Source: Pseudomonadales bacterium (GTDB lineage: Bacteria; Pseudomonadota; Gammaproteobacteria; Pseudomonadales; Azotimanducaceae). Taken from it: 64,000 nt of DNA. The notes under the pieces are model-generated. The model was not told the DNA's origin. It was given only the letters and a program-made list of their open reading frames with translations, and did not search any database. Both the position numbers and the translations under genes were made by a program. Positions within the stretch are counted from its first letter, which is position 1, and every line of letters begins with the position of its first letter. The stretch is from positions 1,116,001-1,180,000 of the forward strand of contig JAWKZN010000001.1 in the NCBI GenBank assembly GCA_041395945.1. Reading direction: 5' to 3'. Below, piece after piece: positions 26,496-36,000 of this stretch.

Positions 26496-28451
26496 ATGTG
26501 CGGTATAGCGGGTATTCATAATCTCGAGCCGGCCAACACTCCCCCGAGCAGGGCTGAAGTAGAGCGTATGGTTTCCCAGATCCGGCATCGTGGCCCGGAC
26601 GGGGACGGTTTTCTGATTGAGCCGCCGATTGCGCTGGGGCACGCCCGCCTTTCGATTATCGACCTGAAAACAGGCGACCAACCGATACACAACGAATCAG
26701 AAGATATCTGGGTTGTGTTCAATGGCGAGATTTTCAACTACGTTGAACTTCGAAAGGGGCTGAAGCAGAGAGGACACAAGTTCTACACTGAATCGGATAC
26801 CGAGGTCATCGTTCATCTCTATGAAGAGCGCGGTATTGACTTCGTGGATGAGTTGAATGGGCAGTACGCTATTGCGTTATGGGATGCACGTTTGCAACGA
26901 CTGGTTCTTTCCCGTGATCGCGCTGGAATTCTACCCCTGTTTTACACCATAGACGATAACCGGCTGCTGTTCGGGTCTGAGGTGAAAAGCATACTTCCCG
27001 CGTTGAGCCGCCGCCCGAGACTGAACGCTGCAGCACTTGATCAGTTGTTCACATTCTGGGCTCCCGTAAGCCCGGCAACTCTTTTTGATGGGGTACTGGA
27101 GCTTTCTCCGGGTACGCAGCTCATTGTCGAAAGAGGCAGGATCCAGACTCGGCGCTACTGGGACTGGGAATTTGCTGCTCCGGGGGACTACTTGAATGGT
27201 AGCGTTGATGAACTCTCGAACAGGGCCCGGGACCTGCTTATTGATGCGGTTAAAATAAGACTCCGGGCGGATGTGCCTGTTGGAGCATATCTTTCCGGCG
27301 GGCTGGATTCTTCTGCTCTAGTCGCGCTGATCGACAAGTATGGCGATTCCCATTTAAGAACTTTCTCGTTGGAGTTCGAAAACGCCGATCTTGACGAGCG
27401 TGTTCATCAGCAGGCGATGGTTCAGCATATTGCGACTGACCATACAGCCGTAACCTGCAGAGACTCGAATATAATTGACCTCCTGCCTTCAGTTGTCTGG
27501 CATGCGGAGTCACCAATGCTGCGGACGGCCCCGGTACCCATGGGTATTCTCTCTGGTCATGTTCGAGAGCAGGGCTACAAGGTGGTGCTGACCGGAGAGG
27601 GTGCTGACGAGGTATTTGGTGGCTACGATCTGTTCAAGGAAACCAAGCTTCGAAAATTCTGGTCCGGACAACCGCAGTCGAAGTCTCGACCCATTCTGCT
27701 CAAACGCCTGTACCCTTACCTCAATCTGTCGAAGAAGCAGGACGAAGTCTACCTGCAGCGATTTTTTGGAATCGGGATTGAACATCCTGAGCAGCCGCTG
27801 TTCTCTCATTTACCTCGTGCGTTGAACACCTCTCACTGCAAACTGTTTTTTTCTGACTCTGTTGGTGAACAGTTGCGTGGATCGGCGGAAGAAGTTTTAG
27901 TTGGATCTTTACCAGAGCGTTTTTCCAGATGGGAGAGCTTCAATCGTGCGCAGTATCTGGAAGCACGCACTTTGATGTCTGGCTATCTGCTGAGTTCGCA
28001 GGGTGACCGGATGCTGATGAAGAATTCAGTCGAAGGACGGTTCCCATATCTGGATCATCGATTGATTGAATTTGCAAATAGATTGGATCCACGTCTCAAG
28101 ATGAAAGTACTGAATGAGAAATATCTGCTCAAGCGCGCAGTCTCTCAGCTGCTTCCGAGCGGAATTGTGAATCGGTACAAGCAACCCTATCGTGCTCCCG
28201 ATATACAGACCCTGTTCGGAGCAAAGAAGCATGCGTTGGCCAACGATCTGTTGTCTCCGCTGGCTGTGGATCGGGCAGGCTACTTTAATGGTCAGAAGGT
28301 CAGTCGGTTGCTGCAGAAGGCATTGCGAGGACGCGCTGTATCCAATAGGGACAGCATGGCACTCATGGGAGTACTCACCACGCAGATGTGGCACGAGCTC
28401 TTTGTGAACGGTGTTTCTGTATCGTCCCTTTCACGCGGTACAGGCGCCTGA
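26496..28451 (+). CDS. asnB: Asparagine synthase-family amidotransferase
   Basis: Glutamine-dependent amidotransferase of 651 residues. The N-terminal class II glutaminase domain has the catalytic Cys2 (MCGIAGI), RHRGPDGDG and VVFNGEIFNY. The synthetase domain has the PP-loop SGGLDSS at 267-273 and VVLTGEGADEVFGGYD. It would adenylate a carboxylate and amidate it with ammonia from glutamine. Placement directly before an acyl carrier protein, an AMP-ligase and an NAD-synthase-like gene suggests a role in building an amide decoration rather than in asparagine supply. A second paralogue lies at 44.8 kb. Confidence 0.92.
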   Translation: MCGIAGIHNLEPANTPPSRAEVERMVSQIRHRGPDGDGFLIEPPIALGHARLSIIDLKTGDQPIHNESEDIWVVFNGEIFNYVELRKGLKQRGHKFYTESDTEVIVHLYEERGIDFVDELNGQYAIALWDARLQRLVLSRDRAGILPLFYTIDDNRLLFGSEVKSILPALSRRPRLNAAALDQLFTFWAPVSPATLFDGVLELSPGTQLIVERGRIQTRRYWDWEFAAPGDYLNGSVDELSNRARDLLIDAVKIRLRADVPVGAYLSGGLDSSALVALIDKYGDSHLRTFSLEFENADLDERVHQQAMVQHIATDHTAVTCRDSNIIDLLPSVVWHAESPMLRTAPVPMGILSGHVREQGYKVVLTGEGADEVFGGYDLFKETKLRKFWSGQPQSKSRPILLKRLYPYLNLSKKQDEVYLQRFFGIGIEHPEQPLFSHLPRALNTSHCKLFFSDSVGEQLRGSAEEVLVGSLPERFSRWESFNRAQYLEARTLMSGYLLSSQGDRMLMKNSVEGRFPYLDHRLIEFANRLDPRLKMKVLNEKYLLKRAVSQLLPSGIVNRYKQPYRAPDIQTLFGAKKHALANDLLSPLAVDRAGYFNGQKVSRLLQKALRGRAVSNRDSMALMGVLTTQMWHELFVNGVSVSSLSRGTGA

Positions 28452-28484
28452 ATAATTCAAACAGAAAATATGCGGAAATCTGAT

Positions 28485-28739
28485 ATGTCAATAGAATCCA
28501 AAATCCGGTGTTACATACTTGAGAACTATCTCTTCAGCGACGATGAGTCATCACTGGGGAATGAGGATTCTTTCCTGGACAAGGGGATTCTTGACTCCAC
28601 CGGGATTCTCGAAGTGATTTACTTTATTGAAGAGGAATTCGGGGTATCGGTAGCAGACGAGGAAATGATACCGGAAAATCTCGATTCCGTTTCTCGCATC
28701 GTCAATTACATTCAAAGTAAGCAGTCCTCAGCTGCCTGA
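28485..28739 (+). CDS. Acyl carrier protein
   Basis: Small acidic carrier of 84 residues with a four-helix ACP profile. The phosphopantetheine attachment serine is Ser38 in KGILDSTGILEV; helix II continues VIYFIEEEFGVSV. It would hold an activated acyl or amino-acyl group as a thioester for the neighbouring ligase. The ATG at 28485 is preferred (GGAAA upstream, normal ACP start); an ATG five codons earlier is also in frame. It is separate in sequence from a fatty-acid AcpP (no DSLD motif) and sits between asnB and the ligase gene. Confidence 0.9.
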   Translation: MSIESKIRCYILENYLFSDDESSLGNEDSFLDKGILDSTGILEVIYFIEEEFGVSVADEEMIPENLDSVSRIVNYIQSKQSSAA

Positions 28740-28747
28740 TCGACACG

Positions 28748-30286
28748 ATGTCCGGCTCCCCTCACCTGATAGATCGAATTGCCGGCCATGTAGTACGGAA
28801 CCCGGAGGCGGTTGCGATCACTGCTGGAAAGATGAACGTTCTCTATCGGCAGTTGTGGGGGCGCGTTTTGGAGCTGACCGGCGAACTGCTTGAGCTGGGA
28901 CTGGTCCAGGGTGACCGAGTCGCGATTCTGAGTGAAAATTCACCGGATTACATTGCAGCGTATTGTTCGATCCTGAATGCCGGAGGAGTGGTTGTCCCGC
29001 TGAACAGTCAGACCAGATCGCGGGACCTTCAGGCCTGGATCAAACACTCAGACAGTCGGTTGCTGATGGCCGATAAGGACCATCCGGAGACCAGCAACGT
29101 GAAGGCTGGAATAACCGGTCTAGGCGTGGTGGAGTTGGATAAAGTTCATGACTATTCAGGATATGAATCATCTTATCCAACTGAATTGACATCGAGGCGC
29201 GGCTCTGAAGAATTGGCCGCAATTCTATATACGTCGGGAACCACCGGAACTCCTAAAGGGATCATGCTCAGTCATGGAAATCTCGCAAAGAATACGATAG
29301 CCATCATCGAGTACCTGGAGATTGGCGAGAACGATTCGGTACTCAATGTACTCCCTTTCTTTTACTCGTACGGAAACTCGGTGCTACAGACGCATCTCTG
29401 GGCAGGTGGGCGTATCGTCATTGAGAACAAGGCAGCGTTTCCTGCAAGAGTGTGGGAAGGTCTGGCACGTGAGCAGGTGAGCGGGTTGGCAGGGGTCCCG
29501 GCGACGTTCGCGCTCCTGTTGAGTCGTGTGAATCCGAAGGATTACGATTTACACGCGCTTCGGTACGTTACGCAGGCAGGTGGTGCGATGTCCAAAGCGC
29601 TGACCCAGCGCCTCAGATCCGCACTGCCTGCCAGTTCCAGAATATTTGTGATGTACGGCCAGACAGAAGCCACGGCACGTTTGACCTACCTGCCACCGGA
29701 GAGGCTTACGGACAAAATGGGATCAGTAGGCTTGCCGTTGAGCGGGGTCAGCCTCGAGATTCGCGATTCAGATGGTCTCAGGGTGGCTGGTGAGCAGACG
29801 GGAGAGATCTGGGTGCGCGGGCCGAATGTCATGATGGGGTACTGGAAGGACCCTAAGGCGACGCAGAATCAACTGATAGACGGTTGGTTGAAGACCGGGG
29901 ATCTTGGCTATCTGGATGATGAAGGATTTCTTTTTATCGTTGGACGTTCGTCCGATATGATCAAGACGGGCGCGCATAGAGTCAGCCCACTGGACATTGA
30001 AGAGGTCCTAGTGGAACTGGACGGAATCGAAGAAGCAGCAGTGGTCGGCGTGGAAGACCCGTTGCTGGGACAAGCTATTAAGGCCTGTGTTGTCAGATCA
30101 CGCGACTCATCCATCTCAGCCAAAGCCGTACTTGCTCATTGTCGATCTCAACTTGCGCTCTATAAGGTGCCAAGAGAGGTTGAGTTCCTGGATAGTCTTC
30201 CAAAGACCTCTTCCGGGAAAGTTCAGCGACACCTCCTGAATCAGCCTCAAAGCCGTGGAACAGAAGCCACTGATCTCCCCAGATAG
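28748..30286 (+). CDS. AMP-dependent acyl ligase (ANL superfamily)
   Basis: Adenylate-forming ligase of 512 residues that probably loads an acid onto the adjacent acyl carrier protein. The P-loop is ILYTSGTTGTPKGIM; A5 motif YGQTEATAR; GYWKDP, the aspartate motif KTGDLGYLD and GRSSDMIKTGAHRVS mark the hinge; the catalytic Lys is in PKTSSGKVQRH near the end. The substrate pocket cannot be read by eye. It starts eight bases after the ACP stop and is followed 26 bp later by the NAD-synthase-like gene, so it belongs to a four-gene module. Confidence 0.92.
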   Translation: MSGSPHLIDRIAGHVVRNPEAVAITAGKMNVLYRQLWGRVLELTGELLELGLVQGDRVAILSENSPDYIAAYCSILNAGGVVVPLNSQTRSRDLQAWIKHSDSRLLMADKDHPETSNVKAGITGLGVVELDKVHDYSGYESSYPTELTSRRGSEELAAILYTSGTTGTPKGIMLSHGNLAKNTIAIIEYLEIGENDSVLNVLPFFYSYGNSVLQTHLWAGGRIVIENKAAFPARVWEGLAREQVSGLAGVPATFALLLSRVNPKDYDLHALRYVTQAGGAMSKALTQRLRSALPASSRIFVMYGQTEATARLTYLPPERLTDKMGSVGLPLSGVSLEIRDSDGLRVAGEQTGEIWVRGPNVMMGYWKDPKATQNQLIDGWLKTGDLGYLDDEGFLFIVGRSSDMIKTGAHRVSPLDIEEVLVELDGIEEAAVVGVEDPLLGQAIKACVVRSRDSSISAKAVLAHCRSQLALYKVPREVEFLDSLPKTSSGKVQRHLLNQPQSRGTEATDLPR

Positions 30287-30312
30287 ACAACAGATAAGTC
30301 GAGTTTAGTTAT

Positions 30313-31305
30313 ATGGCCAGTAAGATCCTTGATCCCAGAGTTCTCGATATGGACTTCGAGACTGAAGTTGAGCGAATTGGGTCTTCGCTTCGAGATATTT
30401 TGCGCTCGAAACTCCACCGGCGTGGGCTGGTTGTTGCGCTTTCGGGTGGGATAGACAGTTCTGTCTCGGGAGCGTTGTCAGTGCGTGCGCTGGGTTCTTC
30501 AAAGGTATTCGGCTTGCTCCTGCCTGAGACAGACTCTTCCGACGAGAGTCTGAGTCGGGGTAAGGCTCTCGCCGAACATCTCGGCATCGATTACCTGATA
30601 TGTGATATCGCGCCGGCGTTGGAAGCAGTCGGCTGCTACAGCTGGCGTGATGAAGCAATTCGGAACGTATTTCCGCAGTATTCGGCAGGGTGGCGCAACA
30701 AGATCGTCCTGTCCGGCGGGCTGGAAGGGCAGATCAATCATTTCAAACTGGTTGTTGAAGATCCACAGGGAAAGAGGATCGAGAAGCGACTCCCACTGAG
30801 GGATTACCTGCAGATTGTCGCGGCGACTAATTTCAAACAGCGAATCAGGAAAACACTGGAATACTTTCATGCTGATCGCTTGAACTACGCGGTAGTTGGG
30901 ACGCCAAATCGGCTCGAATATGATCAGGGTTTCTTTGTTAAGAATGGTGATGGATCGGCGGACGTGAAACCGATTGCTCATCTCTACAAAACCCAGGTTT
31001 ACAATCTGGCGAGACATCTGGGTCTCCCTGATGAAATATGCAGTGCAGCTCCCACCACGGACACGTACAGCCTCGCTCAGGGTCAGGACGAATTCTACTT
31101 TGCGCTACCCTACCAGCAAATGGATATGGCGCTCTGGGGTCTGAACAACGGGGTGTCAGCTGCGGAACTCGCACCTGCATTGGGTATTACTGAGCAGCAG
31201 GCGGATCTGGTCTATCGCGATATAGAAACGAAGCGCAAGACGACCCGCTATCTGCACTCCAGGGCGTATCTGGTAGGCGAGGTTCCGGAGATGGTTCAGG
31301 ATTAG
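30313..31305 (+). CDS. NAD(+)-synthase-like ATP pyrophosphatase
   Basis: A 330-residue N-type PP-loop enzyme related to ammonia-dependent NAD synthase NadE. The ATP motif SGGIDSS is at 44-50; GTPNRLEYDQGFFVKNGDG and DVKPIAHLYKTQVYNLARH are close to NadE. Differences are an insertion at about residues 120-180 and PTTDTYSLAQGQDEF in place of the canonical loop that ends GQTDE. No nitrilase domain is present. Its position after asnB, ACP and ligase suggests that it adenylates and amidates a glycan-linked or carrier-linked acid instead of, or besides, making NAD. That reassignment is inference. Confidence 0.8.
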   Translation: MASKILDPRVLDMDFETEVERIGSSLRDILRSKLHRRGLVVALSGGIDSSVSGALSVRALGSSKVFGLLLPETDSSDESLSRGKALAEHLGIDYLICDIAPALEAVGCYSWRDEAIRNVFPQYSAGWRNKIVLSGGLEGQINHFKLVVEDPQGKRIEKRLPLRDYLQIVAATNFKQRIRKTLEYFHADRLNYAVVGTPNRLEYDQGFFVKNGDGSADVKPIAHLYKTQVYNLARHLGLPDEICSAAPTTDTYSLAQGQDEFYFALPYQQMDMALWGLNNGVSAAELAPALGITEQQADLVYRDIETKRKTTRYLHSRAYLVGEVPEMVQD

Positions 31306-31317
31306 CGGGAAGGCGGG

Positions 31318-31344
31318 TATCTGAGGACCGTCTGGCCTCAGATA
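31318..31344. terminator. Bidirectional hairpin between convergent genes
   Basis: TATCTGAGG (31318-31326) pairs perfectly with CCTCAGATA (31336-31344) across a 9-nt loop. The right arm overlaps the stop codon of the minus-strand deacetylase. No T-run follows on either side. The placement between convergent operons supports a transcription-end role. Confidence 0.45.
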
Positions 31345-32354
31345 ATTCCCAGCAGATGACAATGAAACATGGGGATATTCGGAGCGATTCCGTCGTGAAT
31401 CATCATCCGCTTCAATGAGACTGGCTCTCGAACAGGATCCGCGAAACCCGGTCGAACTTCGAAGGCATAGCGATAGGCCGATCCGTCGAGGATCCGTTCC
31501 ACCCGCTCATTCCTATCGCCATTAGGGTATGCGAATAGTATGCCTTCACGACTAAGTTCTCTCTCCAGTTTCTGTCGAGAGACAGATAACTCCTCTTCGA
31601 TATTCTCATCGTCGAGTTGAGTCATCATACGGTGGCTTGCAGTGTGAGATCCGAATTCAATGCGTTGAGATGCCAGGAGTTCCCTGGCCTGGCTCCAGGT
31701 CATGAATCGATCCACTTCATCTGCAGCGACAATATTGCGGGATGCTGCACCGAAGACGTCGAGCGCTGCGCGAATCTCACCTTCCCCTCGGGTTTTGAGG
31801 TCGGAAACGTATTCACTGATCAAGGCGCGGGCGGTACGGGATTCTCGTGACCTGGATTTTCTCTGAATGATGCGTTCCAACCTGGGATCCTCTCCACCAC
31901 TGGCTGACCAGATACGCCGAACGGCCTTTATCAGTTTTTCCTGCCAGAACAGGTTGTCGGTCCCGATATAGTCCGTTGCAAGAAAGATCACTCCAGGGAT
32001 ATCGTGTGCCCTCATGATGGGCGCGGCGTGATCGAAGTTGTCCTGCCATCCGTCATCGAAGGTTACGAGTACTGATATTTTTGACGGGTTTCCCTGATCG
32101 TCCAGTACGCCTGAATCACTGGGCGGGTACCATCGCTTCAGAAAACGCATCTGCTTTTCGAAGGTCGCGCTTGATACGATCAGTCCTCGGTTGGAGTCAC
32201 TGGTCGCAATCAGATCTTCCGGAAGCACGCGGTGGTAGAGGAGGCAGCTTATTCGTCCTCGGAGTGCGAATTGCCCATAAAGGAACAGCGCACCGGAATA
32301 GTGCAGCAGCCCAGCGGCAAGGAATTTCAGAAGAAACTTCGCGATTGGCAGCAA
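31338..32354 (-). CDS. Polysaccharide deacetylase family protein
   Basis: NodB-homology carbohydrate esterase of 338 residues, distinct from the deacetylase at 7.5 kb. Motifs are CLLYHRVLPEDL, VTFDDGWQDNF with the catalytic and metal-binding Asp pair, and FGSHTASHRMM with two metal-ligand histidines; ILFAYPNGDRN and a terminal H-containing segment follow. The N-terminal hydrophobic stretch (about residues 3-28) may be a membrane anchor. It is the last of three minus-strand genes and is likely to act on the exopolysaccharide or its precursor. Confidence 0.87.
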   Translation of the reverse strand: MLPIAKFLLKFLAAGLLHYSGALFLYGQFALRGRISCLLYHRVLPEDLIATSDSNRGLIVSSATFEKQMRFLKRWYPPSDSGVLDDQGNPSKISVLVTFDDGWQDNFDHAAPIMRAHDIPGVIFLATDYIGTDNLFWQEKLIKAVRRIWSASGGEDPRLERIIQRKSRSRESRTARALISEYVSDLKTRGEGEIRAALDVFGAASRNIVAADEVDRFMTWSQARELLASQRIEFGSHTASHRMMTQLDDENIEEELSVSRQKLERELSREGILFAYPNGDRNERVERILDGSAYRYAFEVRPGFADPVREPVSLKRMMIHDGIAPNIPMFHCHLLGII

Positions 32355-32378
32355 TTTCAGTTTCCGTAGCAGAGGTTG

Positions 32379-33533
32379 TCAGAGTGTGGTTTTTGTTGAT
32401 TGGGGTCTAAAAACCAATTGCTGATTCAGGACCGATCTTAATGCACCCCGAATAGATTTCAGGGTCCTCCGAACCACGTTCTTAAGCAGTGCGCTCTGGT
32501 ATCGCGATCTGCTGTTGTAAGCCTGCCAATAGTGATTCTGACGGCAGTGATTGGTATAGCGGCGTTTGAACTCCTCATCGCCCACTGTGAAATCCAGTTC
32601 ATGAAAACCCCGGGTCAACGCGGAGTTGATCAAGTGGCGCAGCAGGACCAGACCGGGTGAGCGCTGTTTCAGTGAGATGTCGAAGCTCGGTTTGTACCAG
32701 GTCAGGCGATGCTGATATGCGAAGCCAAAATGATACGCGATGGGTTGATCGTTCAATGTGGTCGTTGAAAAGCTGAGCCAGCCTTTCCGGGAGAGCTGAA
32801 ATGCCAGCTGTTCAAAGAAGTTCCTGTACTCCGAACTCTCAAAACGACTCGGCGTGTTGGTGTTCTGCCAGCGCTTGACGTGCTGTTCAAAGAACTTTGG
32901 CAGATGCGACGCGATGTTCTCTGAGCCGCATATCTCCAGCGTCTGCAGCTGTCCCGAACGCCGCAGAATGTTTTCTGGCCTTCTCATGCTGTATTTAGCA
33001 AGCAAGTTCTTTACTTCGACTTCATGATCACGAATGAGCAGTGTCGGGCAAGGGACGCTCGCATATTTGAGATATCGGAAGCCAAGCGTTGGTGGCGCGG
33101 AAGCAAGAAAGTCGTTTGTCGGTGAATAGTCCGGAATATTGACGAAATTCACCCGGCTGATTTGACCGGCAGATGCGTCAAGTGCCGTGAGCGTGCTCGA
33201 GAGGAAATCATCGAGGTGATCGGGTGGGCACATCATATCGAGGTAATCAGCGTAGCCCATGCCAATGAGTTCCACGACCCTGGGGTCCGACTCGGATGAG
33301 ATGAGCGGCGCGATCGCAAAAGGCTCGCCCCCTTCAAAGCCGACGAATATTTTTAGTTCGCGCCCTTTTTTAAAACATCGCAACCAGGTGTCGTGCCAGT
33401 CCCAGGTCTGGAACACCGTCGCGACCGAGCCTGATTCTGCAATTTGATCCCATTGACGTGGAGTTACCGGCAGACTTTGCCAGTCGGTGACCATCACCAG
33501 TTCTCGCTGGGGTTGAGTAGCTGACTCTGTCAA
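32379..33533 (-). CDS. GNAT/CelD-BcsL-type acyltransferase
   Basis: A 384-residue FemAB-like GNAT protein (Acetyltransf_6), the second in the window. Characteristic parts are VFQTWDWHDTWLRCF near residue 40, the PFAIAPL segment, the basic KYSMRRPENILRRSG, LTWYKPSFDISLKQRSPG and HELDFTVGDEEFKRRYTN. It is probably an acyl-CoA-dependent N-acyltransferase on an amino-sugar. It starts one base after the stop of the aminotransferase gene, which makes amino-sugars, so the two could act in sequence. Confidence 0.85.
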   Translation of the reverse strand: MTESATQPQRELVMVTDWQSLPVTPRQWDQIAESGSVATVFQTWDWHDTWLRCFKKGRELKIFVGFEGGEPFAIAPLISSESDPRVVELIGMGYADYLDMMCPPDHLDDFLSSTLTALDASAGQISRVNFVNIPDYSPTNDFLASAPPTLGFRYLKYASVPCPTLLIRDHEVEVKNLLAKYSMRRPENILRRSGQLQTLEICGSENIASHLPKFFEQHVKRWQNTNTPSRFESSEYRNFFEQLAFQLSRKGWLSFSTTTLNDQPIAYHFGFAYQHRLTWYKPSFDISLKQRSPGLVLLRHLINSALTRGFHELDFTVGDEEFKRRYTNHCRQNHYWQAYNSRSRYQSALLKNVVRRTLKSIRGALRSVLNQQLVFRPQSTKTTL

Positions 33534-34793
33534 TTATCTTCTCGACTGCCATGCTAACACTTCGCGCGCGCGATCCAGATCCTGGCATTGCAGGTAGGGA
33601 TGCGTGGGCAGGGTCAGCAGTCTCTCAGACACCTCCCGGGCGCCAGGTGTATCAGCGCTGTCGCTCAGCGCACTCTGCAGCTCCGGAACATCCACAAGAC
33701 TGTTCGGGTAGCTCCGGCTCGCTCCGATTCCGATATCGAGCAGTTGCGAAATGATCCGGTCACGCCGCTCAGCATCCTTGGCCAGTACCGGATATCGGGT
33801 CCATGCCGGCTTGGCTGAGAGCGGCGTCTGCAGTGGTGTCAGCTCTGTGTCAGAGAGAGTCAGCGTCCAGCGTCTGGCATTCTCACATCGTGCCTGCTGC
33901 AAAGCGGGGAGTTTCTTCAGCAGGGTCAACACCAGTCCGGATAATCGGGCACTATACCGCGTGATCGGAAAGTCAGTTTCGTATCGCGTAATTCCCAGTC
34001 CGAGAAATGGCAGTTGCTGAGTAAGCCAGTAGCGATTGGGCGGCAGCATCAGTGCATAGACAATGAACTTGGCAAGATCAAGCCCAACCTGGAGGCGATG
34101 GGGGCGACGAGTCTTTTCGTACTCTTCAGACAGCAGTTTTTCAAGAGTTGGATCCCGGACGACGAGTACACCTCCCTGGATCGATGTCACGACTTTGCCC
34201 TTGTCGAAGCTGAACAGCCCGGCTGCCCCGAAGCTTCCCGATGGGCCACCGCCGATTCTGGCGCCTAAACTTTGAGCGGCATCGTCGATAACGAGTAACG
34301 AACGCTCCTTCGCAAAGGCGGTCAGAGCAGGCAGGTCGTTGGGAAGTCCATACAGATTCGAGCTGACGATGGCAAATGCCCGACTCGTATCAAGCCGCTC
34401 AAGCGCTTGCGGACAGTAGTCGAGTGTGGCCGGATCCACGTCGCAAACACGTAACCTGAGGCCTGCTCGGAGCAGTGAGGCAGGTACGGAATAGCAAGTG
34501 TAGCCAGGCAGAATAACTTCGGATTGGAGATCATTTTTGCCGCTCTGCGCCAGATACCGATGCAATGCGCGTCCCATCACGGCTAACGCAGAGCGTCCTG
34601 TGTTGAAATAGAATTGTCGCCCATCACCAACCAGGGGCGACATCGTCTGCTCGAGCAGCGTCGGATTGTACTGCGAGAGCGCGGCACAGCGGAGCGCGTT
34701 GAGAAGTTCCCGAGGGTCGACGGGAGTTCCCGCCGGTGCGACGAGGCGGTTGTGGGCCATGCTGTTCGTGGCGAGCCTAAAGCGGAGAAGCAT
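33534..34793 (-). CDS. DegT/DnrJ/EryC1/StrS-family aminotransferase
   Basis: PLP-dependent sugar aminotransferase-type protein of 419 residues. It shows FNTGRSALAVMGRAL, a conserved opening, ILPGYTCYSVPASLL, VIDDAAQSLGARIGG and the Schiff-base lysine region LFSFDKGKVVTSIQGG. Expected role is amination of a nucleotide keto-sugar used by the cluster. The open frame reaches 35033 but that overlaps the divergent FemAB-like gene; I chose ATG at 34793, with a second ATG at 34760 also possible. It leads a three-gene minus-strand operon with a GNAT and a deacetylase. Confidence 0.82.
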   Translation of the reverse strand: MLLRFRLATNSMAHNRLVAPAGTPVDPRELLNALRCAALSQYNPTLLEQTMSPLVGDGRQFYFNTGRSALAVMGRALHRYLAQSGKNDLQSEVILPGYTCYSVPASLLRAGLRLRVCDVDPATLDYCPQALERLDTSRAFAIVSSNLYGLPNDLPALTAFAKERSLLVIDDAAQSLGARIGGGPSGSFGAAGLFSFDKGKVVTSIQGGVLVVRDPTLEKLLSEEYEKTRRPHRLQVGLDLAKFIVYALMLPPNRYWLTQQLPFLGLGITRYETDFPITRYSARLSGLVLTLLKKLPALQQARCENARRWTLTLSDTELTPLQTPLSAKPAWTRYPVLAKDAERRDRIISQLLDIGIGASRSYPNSLVDVPELQSALSDSADTPGAREVSERLLTLPTHPYLQCQDLDRAREVLAWQSRR

Positions 34794-34950
34794 AGCACCT
34801 GAAACCACTCCGGCAGGGCCGGTATTACATGTCCGAAACAAGACGCAGCTGGGGTGGTGATAAGGTGCCGCCTGCACTCGGAGCTGCAGGAACAGGGCAG
34901 AGCCGGGTGGCATCCGGCCTGATTCAGAACGTGGTTGATCCAGTAACAGT

Positions 34951-36000
34951 ATGCAACGAATGAACGGACTGGCTGTTCGGCAGGCAACCGACGTGGACTC
35001 CCCGCGTTGGGATGAGTTTGTCCGGCGCTTCAATAGAGCGTCGTTTTACCATCGTTACGGATGGATGCGGGTGATCAGTCAGGCGTTCGGGCACGATGTG
35101 TATCCGCTGCTGTGCGAGGATGAGCGGGATGTGCAGGGCGTCCTGCCCCTGGTACTGATAGAAAGTCGGCTCTTTGGCCGGATCATGTGTTCCATGCCTT
35201 TTCTGAACTATGGTGGCCCGGTTGCGACCTCCGATGCCGCGGAAAGCCTGCTGATTGAATCAGCGCGTCGTCTGGCCCGCGAGCTCAATGTGGATTTCCT
35301 GGAGCTTCGGTCCAGACACAAGCTACCCATCGAAGGAATCCAGCCTTCCACGCACAAAGTGAGCATGACGATTGACCTCGATTCTGATCCAGAACGTCTC
35401 TGGACCGCATTCAGTTCGAAGCATCGTACCAGCGTGAGGCGTGCCTATAAGAACGAACTTCGAGTGGAGAAAGGTGGGCCTGAATTACTTGAAGACTACT
35501 ATCGACTCATGGCGCTTTCCTGGAGATCTCTTGGCACACCTTTCTATTCACGCTCTTTCTTTGGTCACGTTCTGGATGAGTTCCAGGACTCGATAGAAAT
35601 ATTCCTGTGTCTGCATGGTAACCAGCCAATTGCGGTCGCGATGAATGGTGTTCATGAAGGCACCGTTGAAGGTATGTGGGCAGGCGCTGAGCCTGCGGGG
35701 CGACACCTTCAATACAGCTATGTGCTCTATTGGGAGATGGTGAAAGACGCCTGCCTGCAGGGGAGAAAGTCATTCCATCTTGGAAGATCGAGCGCTGATT
35801 CCGGTGGCGAAGTGTTCAAGAAAAAGTGGAATGCGGTGCCGGAGCAGCTTTATTGGTACTACGATCTGGTAAAGCGCGACCGAATGCCAAATCTGAATAC
35901 AGGAAATCCCAGGTTTTCGGGTGCGATAGAACTCTGGAAGAAACTGCCGCTGTTTGCCACGCGAACGATTGGACCAATTATAGCGAAGAGTATTCCGTGA
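34951..36000 (+). CDS. FemAB-related protein, XrtA/PEP-CTERM-associated
   Basis: A 349-residue FemAB-like acyltransferase of the subfamily restricted to PEP-CTERM loci (TIGR03019 type). Seen are RFNRASFYHRYGWMRVI near residue 28, MPFLNYGGP, FLELRSRHKLP, the basic SKHRTSVRRAYKN and the C-terminal FHLGRSSADSGGEVFKKKW. Relatives transfer amino-acyl or acyl groups; the acceptor here is unknown but probably the glycan or its precursor. It begins the long second operon and its stop overlaps the next start (GTGA). About 157 bp separate it from the divergent aminotransferase gene. Confidence 0.88.
   Translation: MQRMNGLAVRQATDVDSPRWDEFVRRFNRASFYHRYGWMRVISQAFGHDVYPLLCEDERDVQGVLPLVLIESRLFGRIMCSMPFLNYGGPVATSDAAESLLIESARRLARELNVDFLELRSRHKLPIEGIQPSTHKVSMTIDLDSDPERLWTAFSSKHRTSVRRAYKNELRVEKGGPELLEDYYRLMALSWRSLGTPFYSRSFFGHVLDEFQDSIEIFLCLHGNQPIAVAMNGVHEGTVEGMWAGAEPAGRHLQYSYVLYWEMVKDACLQGRKSFHLGRSSADSGGEVFKKKWNAVPEQLYWYYDLVKRDRMPNLNTGNPRFSGAIELWKKLPLFATRTIGPIIAKSIP

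Noticed and set aside
35826..35996. Upstream extension of the GT2 glycosyltransferase frame
   Set aside because: The extension lies wholly inside the FemAB-like gene; the GTGA overlap and the N-terminal helix favour the start at 35997.
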